The translations under genes and the position numbers were made by a program. DNA of 64,000 nucleotides, from assembly GCF_016595505.1 (NCBI RefSeq), contig NZ_JAENIL010000031.1:32137-96136 (forward strand). Direction: 5' to 3'. Source of the DNA: Pelagicoccus mobilis (GTDB taxonomy: Bacteria; Verrucomicrobiota; Verrucomicrobiia; Opitutales; Opitutaceae). The notes under the pieces were generated by a model, which searched no databases, was not told the DNA's origin, and was given only the letters and a program-made list of their open reading frames with translations. Shown here one piece after another: positions 42,471-50,837 of the stretch (positions are counted from its first letter, which is position 1; the number at the start of each line of letters is the position of its first letter).

Positions 42471-45400
42471 TTTTTCCCTCCTTCCAAGCGGATCCGCGGA
42501 TCCAAGGCCAAAAGCAAAAGATCACTCACAAGCGTTCCTAGGATTCCAAGTAAACTGAGAAGCATTAGCATCGACCCAGCGAGGTACATGTCCTCCGTCT
42601 GCAACGCGTCCAGCAGCAACGGCCCAATCGTCGGGAGACTAAGTATCAACGCCACAATAGCGCCCCCTGAAACGAGCTGAGGAAACAAGCTCCCAATACT
42701 TGAGACAAAGGGATTTAAAGCGATGCGGATCGGATATTTTATCAGAAGCTTCAGTGGACGGACCCCCTTCGCTCGAGCGGTCGTTACATAGGGCTTCTTC
42801 AGTTCGTCCAACAGATTAGCCCGCATCACTCGGATCATCCAGGCCGTTGAACCGATGCCCACAACCAAGATCGGTACCCAAATGTGCTTTATCAAATCCC
42901 ATACCTTTCCTGCCGACCACCCCGGCTCCGAGGCATACTCTACCGAGAACAGACCCGACACCGGCACGTCGAAATACCGCATCGACACGTACATCAGGAT
43001 CAAAGCGAGCAAGAAATTCGGCACGCACATACCGACAAACCCAACAAAGGTCGCGACGTAGTCTCCAATCGAATACTGACGCACTGCAGAATACACGCCG
43101 ATAGGCAAGGCAACCACCCAGGTAAACAAGATCGCCAGTACGCTAATCGCCATCGTCAAAAGCAGTCGGTCCCCCAACTCTTCGTTGACCGACTTGAAAG
43201 TCTTCATCGATCTTCCCATCTCTCCCTGCAATAACCCGCGATCACTAGAGTCGAAAGAGAAGAACCACTTGAAGCCCATCCAGCTCAAGTAGCGAGACAC
43301 CACTCCTTTATCCAGTTCGAACATCTCTCGCAATTCCTCAACCTGCTGTTGATCGACTTCTTCCCCATTCGACTCCAGCTGATAGATATAGGAGGTCAAG
43401 TAGTCGCCTGGCGGCAGCTGCACAACCGTGAAGGTAATTATGGATACAACGAACAGGGTCGGCACCATTATCGCCAAACGACGTCCGATAAAAGGATGAC
43501 GTACCGCCAGGAGCAGCACCGCGACAGTCAATATGCCGCCGACTACCCAACGTATCAAACCTCCAAATGCGCTTTCAGCGGCTTCGTTTGAGTCCCCGAT
43601 CGGACCACCGCTCATCTTGCTGCCATTTGCGATGGCTTCCTGGATAGCCGCAACCACCCCTTCCGAATTCGTTTGCGTCTCGAAAAAGAAGGTTTCCGGA
43701 GCGACGTTGGCTGGACTGGAAAAGTCGAAATTCATAACCGCCAACTGCGGTACATTCTTTAAATCCCTATCCACGGCCATCAAGGTCGGCGGGGAGCGAC
43801 CAATATTGATCGTCCACACTTGCTCCGCCGCTATCTTCAGCACCTCTCGAAAAAGCTCGATCTGTTCCTCACGCGTAGAGGCATTCGAAGCCTCCTCATA
43901 CAGTTTCATCACCTTGATGTATTCAGAATCTGGAGGAGGTGCCGCCGCCCCTTTTCGGGAAGCGCTTTCATTCCCTCGAAGCCCTCCAGCGCTATACCAT
44001 AGGCCAAAAGCTTTCGCCCAGTCGGAGTCACGCGTTGGAACGTAGTTCTTAGGATCGATCAACGGGTTCATCTTCCCATTCATACGGGTGACGATAAGAT
44101 CCTGCTGATAACCGGCTTGCTCTACTTGAAACAGGGCTGGAGCACGGTTGCGAGCAACCACCCGCAAACCCAACGCCCTCCAGTCCTCAACCACCATTTC
44201 GCTGATCGCTGGATTTTCAGTCGCCCGGTAGTCCAGGTAAAACTGCATTCGCGAGCCGTCCTTGAAGGTGCGCATTCCCTCCGAATCGCGGTTGCTCAAG
44301 CCAATCTGGTCCAGCAAATCATTCGCCCGCTTCGGGTCAAATTGAACGTAGGCGTTAAATAGCGAGGGCTCGTAGAAGGGCGTTTCCTTAGCCGGAGCCA
44401 GCTGTGACGGCTCCAGCAAGCCGCTAAACTCCGCTCGATTGATTCGCTCGCGGTCGATCGACAAGGAAAGCGCTTGCCGAAAACGTTTATCCTGAAACAG
44501 CTCTCTCTTCTTCGCGCCCTCCGGATCCTTGGAACCCTCCATGTGATTGTGATTGGGCAGGATCAAAAACTCTGTCGTATCGAAGCTATACCAATGATAG
44601 AGATCATAGCCGCCATTTTCGCGTTGCGACATCAGCATGGTGTACTGATCGAACGGAAGCTCCCGATAGATCGAAACTTCTCCCCCCGAAACAGCGATGA
44701 TTCCCATATCCTTGGACCGGGCCTCATAGTGGATCTGATCAATATACGGCAACTGCCGCCCCTGCTCGTCCACAGCGAAGTAATAGGGATTGCGAACGAA
44801 CACCTGAGGTGGGCTCGTTTTGTATGTTCGGTATACCCAAGGCCACAAACGAGGATGTTCGGGATTGCTCCAGTCCTTTAATTTCAAATACATCGCGTTC
44901 GGACTGGGAGCATCGAGCTCCGCCATTTTCTGGGCGATCAGATCCGGATCACCTCGATTCGGGTGATACTTCTCCAGATAGTGCTTGGGAGCATCACATA
45001 TGAAGGCTCCAAACGCGGTCGCAAGCCGTTCCAGAAACACCACGTTCGGGCTTTCAAACGTGATCTTGAAGCTGTAAGTGTCCAATTTTTCGAGCTGCCC
45101 GCGTACTCCATTTGTTGAATACACGTTCTCGAAATAGCTTGGCACGTCTGGATCCAAGATTTCCGCTTCCCAAAAGTAGAGAATATCGTCAGCCGTAAAC
45201 GGGTGTCCATCTGACCAACGCATACCGCGACGCAGATGGAATGTGAACTCCCGCGAGTCCTCCCCGACCTCCCAAGACTTCGCAACATGCGGCACCACCG
45301 GATAGCCCTGGGCTGACCAACGCGCCAGGGTCGAGCCGCTATAACGGCTGGTTATATCCAAAAACGCCCCAGGCTGCATCACCTTAAAGAGTGTACCGCC

Positions 45401-45772
45401 GTAACGGGCATCCGCCTCCAATCCGCACAAAACGACCGGTTCAGGACCCACACGTTCTTCGACAGACGCCAACACACCAGATTCGACGAGTTCGCCTAGA
45501 AGCGGCGCCTCCTCTTTAGGGTACCAAACGGCATCCGCTCCTGCCCCATAGTCCGTATCCACCCAGTTTACGACTTGATCGACCTCGTCTAAGCGAGCCG
45601 AACGCAAGGCCTTCGCCTCCGCCACCGAAGCTTGGTCAAACGCAGGTCGTTCGCTCGCCACCTCCGGACGGAAAAGCCATCCCCATGCATACAGGAAGAG
45701 ACCGATTCCCAACAACGTTGCCGCCAGCTTTAAAGCAAGGCTCCCTATAAACTTTATTTTGCGTAGTTCCAA
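42467..45772 (-). CDS. Fused ABC solute-binding protein and Opp/Dpp-type permease
   Basis: 1101 residues in one uninterrupted frame. A first helix (LALKLAATLLGIGLFLYAWGW) anchors the N-terminus. Residues about 110-715 are an extracellular solute-binding protein, family 5 (FTFHLRRGMRWSDGHPFTADDILY, FVRNPYYFAVDEQGRQLPYI, DKRFRQALSLSIDRERIN). After a linker and a helix (WVVGGILTVAVLLLAV), residues about 760-1101 are a DppB/OppB permease (RLAIMVPTLFVVSIITF, VQLPPGDYL, GEMGRSMKTFKSV, EAA loop TTARAKGVRPLKLL). The binding domain is thus tethered to the channel rather than free. Next gene is the partner permease. No frameshift or stop separates the halves, so the fusion is real in this sequence. Confidence 0.93.
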   Translation of the reverse strand: MELRKIKFIGSLALKLAATLLGIGLFLYAWGWLFRPEVASERPAFDQASVAEAKALRSARLDEVDQVVNWVDTDYGAGADAVWYPKEEAPLLGELVESGVLASVEERVGPEPVVLCGLEADARYGGTLFKVMQPGAFLDITSRYSGSTLARWSAQGYPVVPHVAKSWEVGEDSREFTFHLRRGMRWSDGHPFTADDILYFWEAEILDPDVPSYFENVYSTNGVRGQLEKLDTYSFKITFESPNVVFLERLATAFGAFICDAPKHYLEKYHPNRGDPDLIAQKMAELDAPSPNAMYLKLKDWSNPEHPRLWPWVYRTYKTSPPQVFVRNPYYFAVDEQGRQLPYIDQIHYEARSKDMGIIAVSGGEVSIYRELPFDQYTMLMSQRENGGYDLYHWYSFDTTEFLILPNHNHMEGSKDPEGAKKRELFQDKRFRQALSLSIDRERINRAEFSGLLEPSQLAPAKETPFYEPSLFNAYVQFDPKRANDLLDQIGLSNRDSEGMRTFKDGSRMQFYLDYRATENPAISEMVVEDWRALGLRVVARNRAPALFQVEQAGYQQDLIVTRMNGKMNPLIDPKNYVPTRDSDWAKAFGLWYSAGGLRGNESASRKGAAAPPPDSEYIKVMKLYEEASNASTREEQIELFREVLKIAAEQVWTINIGRSPPTLMAVDRDLKNVPQLAVMNFDFSSPANVAPETFFFETQTNSEGVVAAIQEAIANGSKMSGGPIGDSNEAAESAFGGLIRWVVGGILTVAVLLLAVRHPFIGRRLAIMVPTLFVVSIITFTVVQLPPGDYLTSYIYQLESNGEEVDQQQVEELREMFELDKGVVSRYLSWMGFKWFFSFDSSDRGLLQGEMGRSMKTFKSVNEELGDRLLLTMAISVLAILFTWVVALPIGVYSAVRQYSIGDYVATFVGFVGMCVPNFLLALILMYVSMRYFDVPVSGLFSVEYASEPGWSAGKVWDLIKHIWVPILVVGIGSTAWMIRVMRANLLDELKKPYVTTARAKGVRPLKLLIKYPIRIALNPFVSSIGSLFPQLVSGGAIVALILSLPTIGPLLLDALQTEDMYLAGSMLMLLSLLGILGTLVSDLLLLALDPRIRLEGGKK

Positions 45773-46083
45773 TTGAAGTAAAATCGCGATCCTAAGGTAT
45801 TGAGGTCAGAAACGGCAAGCGCCCCCTAAAAGAGGGCGCTAGCGTGGTAACTAAGAACATCGACCCGGCCTTCACCCCGAAGCGCCGAGTCCCTCAATGA
45901 TAGATCATCCAGCATCCATTGCATACTTCTTTGAATGTCATAATTTGAATTTTTGAAGCGCACTTCGCATCAGGAAAGCTACTTCCCGAACAAACTCAAA
46001 TTCTGTAGCAGCAGTCGCACTTTTGCCTCCCCGCCATGGGGACTGATCTGCCATAAAGGGGATAGAACTCGCAAATCAGTATT
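45773..46083. other. 311-base divergent promoter gap, ABC operon / dehydrogenase
   Basis: It holds the inverted repeat at 45818-45840 and otherwise nothing I can name. No good copy of the CCCGTAAA motif is present. Confidence 0.5.
45818..45840. repeat. G+C-rich inverted repeat in the ABC operon leader
   Basis: AGCGCCCCCT and AGAGGGCGCT (10-base arms, one mismatch) around AAA, 46 bases upstream of the fusion gene. No T-tract on either side; a leader hairpin or operator. Confidence 0.5.
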
Positions 46084-46959
46084 ATGACCAGCAAACCAAC
46101 TATCGGCGTTATCGGACTTGGGGATATGGGAGCCGCCTACTCCATCAATCTCGCTGCAAGCGGCTTTCCAAGTGTAGGCTTCGACCTGCAACCCGAAAAG
46201 CTTGAACAGGTCGCTCAGAAGGGAGTAACCCCTGCCAAGGATATCGCTGACCTTGTCGAAAAAAGCGATATCATCCTTACAAGCCTCCCCAGCAGCAAAG
46301 CCTTCCTATCCGTCGCGGAAAACGAAATCCTGCCAAGAATACGCCCCAACCAGCTAGTGATTGAGACTGGCACCACTGTAAGCTCGGCGTTCATCGAATT
46401 GAGCAAGAAATTCGACGAACGAGGCGCCACTCTCATCGACTGTCCTGTATCCGGCGGAAAATACGGAGCAGAAAACCGTTGTCTTAAAATCTTTGCAGGC
46501 GGCAGCGTTCAAACCCTCGAAAAAGCACGTCCCGTTCTCGTTGTGATCGGAGGCGACGGCATGATCTACCATTGTGGAGAAACAGGTTCCGGCCAGGCCA
46601 TGAAAGGAGTTAACCAACTCAAAATGGCATTCGAGAACGCCATGTACCTGGAAATCCTCGCCTACGCTCAAAACACCGGACTCTCCCTCGAGCAAATCGA
46701 GGAAATCTGGCCAGACTCCTGGGACGACCGGATCCGCAACGTCGCCGCTGAAGTCCTCAAGGGAAATGGCAGCAACATCAGCGTCAAGTTCCGAGAGCTC
46801 CCGTATTTCACCGACGATGCCGCCAAGCGGAGCTTCCAGCTCCCCATGACCACCGCCCTTCACGAATTCTGCTCGAAGGGCGAGTACTCGTTTTTCGACG
46901 ATCACCGAGATGCTCCCTCTTTTTGGCATGAGCTGACACGTCCAGCATCCAATACCTGA
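46084..46959 (+). CDS. 3-hydroxyisobutyrate dehydrogenase-family NAD(P)-dependent oxidoreductase
   Basis: 291 residues, normal family length. Rossmann start IGVIGLGDMGAAYSINLAASG, substrate-binding DCPVSGGKYGAENRCLKI, and the catalytic helix GSGQAMKGVNQLKMAFENAMYLE with the conserved Lys (K-x-x-N). The family reduces or oxidises beta-hydroxyacids such as tartronate semialdehyde, 2-hydroxy-3-oxopropionate or L-threonate derivatives, which are typical end products of uronate or deoxysugar breakdown. It is divergent from the ABC operon and 122 bases before the AraC gene. Confidence 0.88.
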   Translation: MTSKPTIGVIGLGDMGAAYSINLAASGFPSVGFDLQPEKLEQVAQKGVTPAKDIADLVEKSDIILTSLPSSKAFLSVAENEILPRIRPNQLVIETGTTVSSAFIELSKKFDERGATLIDCPVSGGKYGAENRCLKIFAGGSVQTLEKARPVLVVIGGDGMIYHCGETGSGQAMKGVNQLKMAFENAMYLEILAYAQNTGLSLEQIEEIWPDSWDDRIRNVAAEVLKGNGSNISVKFRELPYFTDDAAKRSFQLPMTTALHEFCSKGEYSFFDDHRDAPSFWHELTRPASNT

Positions 46960-46983
46960 ACACGGACGCTCACTACGGCTTCC

Positions 46984-46995
46984 ATTACGGGATAA
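46984..46995 (-). promoter_or_regulatory. Operator-like site (TTATCCCGTAAT on minus) before the tandem AraC gene
   Basis: ATTACGGGATAA on the plus strand, one mismatch to the consensus, 86 bases before the AraC start. Confidence 0.5.
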
Positions 46996-47060
46996 ATTCA
47001 ATTTCCGAACCATCCAGGGCACTGAGAGCAATCTAGGAATTGCCAGACACTCTACGACAT

Positions 47061-47078
47061 GAGTCCTTGAAAGGACTC
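47061..47078 (+). promoter_or_regulatory. Hairpin that includes the AraC gene's ribosome site
   Basis: GAGTCCTT, GA, AAGGACTC: perfect arms. The right arm contains the AAGGA Shine-Dalgarno-like sequence just before the ATG at 47082, so folding would block initiation. Confidence 0.45.
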
Positions 47079-47081
47079 AAT

Positions 47082-48902
47082 ATGTCTCCCCCATCCACGC
47101 AGCCCTTAGCTCTACGACAAAATACAAAGCAATCCCACCCTTCCTACACGTGCACTCCCCCTTCCTGTATCCGAGTAAAGGAATGGAGCCTACACTCAGG
47201 TGAGACCTTCAAACTCGACCGACTGTGCCGAGCGTCCTCGGGCGATACCGCAATCTGGATTATCACAACCGCCGGAGGGGCGACTCTCAGTATCCAAGGC
47301 CTGAGGTACCTGCTGAAACCCGGTTCCGTCCTTTCAATCCCCACCATATCCGGAACGAGCATAGAACAACACCAACGATCCTCTGACTGGGAATTCATCA
47401 TCGTCGAACTCTCCGGGAAGCAAAGCCTCCACCATGCAAAGTATCTGCGCAGCGAATACGGTGCCTACTATGAATTACCATCTTCCTCAGCTGCCATCCA
47501 ATTCGCTTTGACCACCGCCACTCAACCAAAGAGCGACGACGAATCTCCTCACCAAAAAGCCCGCCAGGCAAATCGTTGGCTCTGCTCATTGAATCAATAC
47601 CTCTCCAATCACAGACTTCCCTTCGGCATCCTCTTGAAACTCTCGAAAGGCGATATCGCCATGATGGAGTTCGCAAAGCAATCGGTTAAGGAAATCACCC
47701 AAGCGAAAGGGTGCTCCCGCACTTTGATCAGCCGTTACATACGCGATGAGTGGGGCGCCAATCTAGCGGAAATCCAGCACTCGCTTAGAATAGAATGGGC
47801 GATGCTGAACCTTCGCGACAGCGATCTCAAAGTCTATCAAGTCGCTCTGGAAGCAGGGTACGCTTCTCTCTCGGCCTTCATCAGCTCCTTCAAGAAAAAG
47901 ACAGGGCTAACGCCCCAAGCTTACCGAAAAGATCCGAACGCAGCTCGATTCGTCACGCCACGCTATCTCAACCTAGACCACTATTCCCTTCACGAAGCTG
48001 AAAAGGAAATCCAGGCGAAGAAGAAAGCCCTCCTCACATCCTACCACCAAGAGACTCCAGCCTTCGCAGACGAAGGTTGCTACACCCTGGAAAACGATCA
48101 ACGCAACGCGCTTCCCTATTTTACAATAGGTCTGCACCACCGTAGGGAAACCATCGATACACCTATCGACATGTCCTTCGAACCCTTCCGCAAAAAGTGT
48201 TTTTTCACTTACACTCACTCCGGATCGGCCACGGTTTGCTGGAAAACCAAACGCTACCATCTCACTCCCGGAGATCTCATCCTCTACCCATCGCCCTCAA
48301 ACATCTCCTTCACTCCCAATACCGCGAGTAAACGCTGGAAGCGAAGCACCGTAGCGCTCTTCGGAGTACCCACGATTCGCGCAGTTCAGGATATCATCGA
48401 GAAACACGGACACCTCGCAAAACTGCCCCACGACTCCCCCCCGATCCGGTCACTATTGAGCTTGCCCCAACGCGCTCAACGAACGGAAAGCGTCGAAGAG
48501 CATTCCCAAGAGGTCTACGATTTCATTTCCACCTTGCACCAGTATTTGGATACATACGGAAACCCATTCGCCAGCGAGCTCGACTTTAGCGATTGCGACT
48601 CGCGTATCATCCCTTACCACACGGTCAAGAACGTCAAAGCGCTTGCCGAAGAAATCGGATATTCCCGAACACACTTCTCGCGTAAGCTTCGCAGTCAATG
48701 GCAAACCGCCACACCAGGAAAGGTAATCCGAAATGGAAAATTGGCGATCGCCAGCAAACTTCTCAAGGATACTGACCTATCCATCGGCCGCGTTGCGGAA
48801 AACGTAGGCTACACTTCGGTTGCGGGCTTTATCGGAGCCTTCAAGAGAAAGTACAACCAGACCCCCCTTCGCTACCGACGCGACCTACAGCGAACCCACT
48901 AA
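47082..48902 (+). CDS. Tandem-duplicated AraC-family regulator (two sensor-HTH modules in one chain)
   Basis: 606 residues from the ATG at 47082 (AAGGA nearby). Two complete modules lie head to tail, each a cupin-like sensor plus a double HTH. Module 1: LSIQGLRYLLKPGSVLSIP sensor strand, then SVKEITQAKGCSRTLISRYI and KVYQVALEAGYASLSAFISS. Module 2: VCWKTKRYHLTPGDLILYPS, then NVKALAEEIGYSRTHFSRKL and SIGRVAENVGYTSVAGFIGA. The linkers also align (LNQYLSNHRLPFG with LHQYLDTYGNPFA), so this is an internal duplication. AraC proteins usually dimerise; this one would be a covalent pseudo-dimer. It is followed by the TIM barrel and the two ABC ATPases and probably controls the transporter genes. Confidence 0.9.
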   Translation: MSPPSTQPLALRQNTKQSHPSYTCTPPSCIRVKEWSLHSGETFKLDRLCRASSGDTAIWIITTAGGATLSIQGLRYLLKPGSVLSIPTISGTSIEQHQRSSDWEFIIVELSGKQSLHHAKYLRSEYGAYYELPSSSAAIQFALTTATQPKSDDESPHQKARQANRWLCSLNQYLSNHRLPFGILLKLSKGDIAMMEFAKQSVKEITQAKGCSRTLISRYIRDEWGANLAEIQHSLRIEWAMLNLRDSDLKVYQVALEAGYASLSAFISSFKKKTGLTPQAYRKDPNAARFVTPRYLNLDHYSLHEAEKEIQAKKKALLTSYHQETPAFADEGCYTLENDQRNALPYFTIGLHHRRETIDTPIDMSFEPFRKKCFFTYTHSGSATVCWKTKRYHLTPGDLILYPSPSNISFTPNTASKRWKRSTVALFGVPTIRAVQDIIEKHGHLAKLPHDSPPIRSLLSLPQRAQRTESVEEHSQEVYDFISTLHQYLDTYGNPFASELDFSDCDSRIIPYHTVKNVKALAEEIGYSRTHFSRKLRSQWQTATPGKVIRNGKLAIASKLLKDTDLSIGRVAENVGYTSVAGFIGAFKRKYNQTPLRYRRDLQRTH

Positions 48903-48978
48903 CCCCAGACGACTAAAGCGTACCGTACTCTTTTTTCCGATACTCATTAAGTGTCACACACAATTGGAACAAATTTCG

Positions 48979-49863
48979 ATGAACCCGATTATTCTCTTCG
49001 ACAACTTTTTTGAAGGTTACAAACGGAGCTACTCCTGGAAAACCAAGTTCGCTATCGCCAAAGACTGCGGCTTCGACGGCTTCGAGTTCGTAATGATGGA
49101 CTTCGAAAAGGACTGGGCAAACATAGAACCACTCCTCGAAAAGCACGCCTTCACTCACCTCGGTTTTCACTATAGCACCCAAGCGGTCATTGACGCTCAA
49201 GCCGAGAACATCGACTCCGAAATCGCCCTGCTGGAAAGACGCATCCACAAGATTGCTCAGATCGGGGGTAATACCTACATGACCCTTTCCTTAAGCGGGA
49301 CTGACGAACTCGGCGGAGAGACGATCGCTGAACGTGGCTCCGCAAAAGCGGAAGAGCGCCACTGGGAACGGGCCGCCCAAATCATAGAAGCAGTGGACCG
49401 AGCAGCAGCCCAAAACCAAGTAAAAGTCTATCTCTATCCGCACATCGACTGGATATGCGACACCCCCCAGTCCCTATCGAAGATTCTATCCGACGCCGAT
49501 GCCCAAGCGGTTGCAGCAAGTTTCTGCTGCCATCACTGGTACGCAAACGACAATAGCTGTACCCTCGAAGAAAGCCTCGAACTCCCTAAGATGAGCCCAC
49601 TCAATTACGCCGTGATGACCAACGCGAAAGTATCGCCGGGCTGGTTTAGTGCCGTCCAGATCGACCAAGGAGAAATCGACATCGCCGGAATTCTAGGCTA
49701 CCTTTGGAGCAATGGTTTCAAAGGTCCCATCGCCTCCCAGGGAGCAGGCATTCCGGGCGATCCCTACCTCGCCTGCGCTGCCGTTCCTCGCTACATTCGC
49801 TCCCTTTGGCAACGCTTCCATGACAATCCATCGTTAAACCCGGCAAGTCAATCCTCCCACTAG
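48979..49863 (+). CDS. Sugar phosphate isomerase/epimerase-like TIM-barrel protein (second copy)
   Basis: 294 residues from the ATG at 48979; an upstream in-frame opening overlaps the AraC gene and is not credible. Begins MNPIILFDNFFEGYKRSYSW, then KDCGFDGFEFVMMDFEKDW, HLGFHYSTQ, VKVYLYPHIDWICDTPQSL, AVAASFCCHHWYANDN, and a late FKGPIASQGAGIPGDPY. The fold matches the xylose isomerase-like family, but metal ligands are less standard than in the copy at 11.8 kb, and the substrate is unknown. It lies 76 bases after the AraC gene and 7 bases before the first ABC ATPase, so it is probably co-transcribed with the importer. Confidence 0.78.
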   Translation: MNPIILFDNFFEGYKRSYSWKTKFAIAKDCGFDGFEFVMMDFEKDWANIEPLLEKHAFTHLGFHYSTQAVIDAQAENIDSEIALLERRIHKIAQIGGNTYMTLSLSGTDELGGETIAERGSAKAEERHWERAAQIIEAVDRAAAQNQVKVYLYPHIDWICDTPQSLSKILSDADAQAVAASFCCHHWYANDNSCTLEESLELPKMSPLNYAVMTNAKVSPGWFSAVQIDQGEIDIAGILGYLWSNGFKGPIASQGAGIPGDPYLACAAVPRYIRSLWQRFHDNPSLNPASQSSH

Positions 49864-49870
49864 CTCTCCC

Positions 49871-50827
49871 ATGCCCAACCCAAACGAAAACGCCTTAAGC
49901 ATTAGAGAACTGAGCGTGACATTCGACTCGGAGGACGGGGCATTCGAAGCCGTCCGCAACGTTTCCTACGACGTACCTCGAGGAAAAGTCCTCGCAGTCG
50001 TTGGCGAGAGCGGCTCCGGCAAAAGCGTAACCGCAAACGCGATACTCGGCTTGATTCAAGCTCCGGGAAGAGTATCCAATGGACAAATACTATTTTACCC
50101 CAAGAAGGGAAACCCGGTGGATATCACCACCTTAAGCGAGAAAGACGACCTCCTCTTCAAAATTCGTGGAGGAAAGATCGGAATGATCTTCCAAGAGCCG
50201 ATGACTGCCCTCAGCCCAGTTCACTCGATAGGGAATCAACTCTGCGAAGCTCTTTTCCTCCACAAGAGCGTGGACAAAAAGGAGGCGGAACGAGTCGCAA
50301 TCGAAATGCTCGAAAAAGTAGGAATCACCGATCCGGCGACTCGCCTAAAACAATACCCCCACGAATTCTCAGGCGGCATGAGACAACGCGTTGTAATCGC
50401 CATGGCGCTTATCTGCGAACCGGAAATCATCATCGCAGACGAGCCGACCACCGCGCTCGACGTCACCATACAGGCTCAGATCCTCACCCTGCTTTCCAAA
50501 TTGCAGAAGGAAACTGGAACATCCGTGATATTCATCACCCATGACCTAGGCGTCGTCGCCCAAATCGCAGACGATGTCGCAGTCATGTACAAAGGACGGA
50601 TTGTCGAGAAAGGTAGCGTGAGACAAGTACTGAAAGATCCACTACACCCGTACACCAAAGCCCTCCTCGCAGCCATTCCGAGCCAGAAGAACTTAGGAGC
50701 TCGGCTCCCAACCATCGACTCGGTCCTAGGCGACACCGATATCTCGACTCATACTGAACTCATAGAAATCGGAGCAGGTCGATCCGTAGCGCTCGCCCCA
50801 GAAGAGGCCGCTCGCCATTCCAAATAA
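49871..50827 (+). CDS. Opp/Dpp-type ABC transporter ATPase (DppD/OppD-like)
   Basis: 318 residues. Walker A GESGSGKSVTANAIL, Q-loop GMIFQEPMTALSPVHSIG, signature FSGGMRQRVVIAMAL, Walker B IIIADEPTTALDVT, switch His FITHDLGVV, and the oligopeptide-transporter C-terminal extension starting HPYTKALLAAIPS. It is somewhat shorter at the end than typical OppD and has few of the cysteines that bind an iron-sulfur cluster in some relatives. Second of three closely spaced genes (gaps of 7 and 10 bases). It should energise the permeases encoded on the other strand at 41.3-45.8 kb. Confidence 0.95.
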   Translation: MPNPNENALSIRELSVTFDSEDGAFEAVRNVSYDVPRGKVLAVVGESGSGKSVTANAILGLIQAPGRVSNGQILFYPKKGNPVDITTLSEKDDLLFKIRGGKIGMIFQEPMTALSPVHSIGNQLCEALFLHKSVDKKEAERVAIEMLEKVGITDPATRLKQYPHEFSGGMRQRVVIAMALICEPEIIIADEPTTALDVTIQAQILTLLSKLQKETGTSVIFITHDLGVVAQIADDVAVMYKGRIVEKGSVRQVLKDPLHPYTKALLAAIPSQKNLGARLPTIDSVLGDTDISTHTELIEIGAGRSVALAPEEAARHSK

Positions 50828-50837
50828 GTCTCTACCC

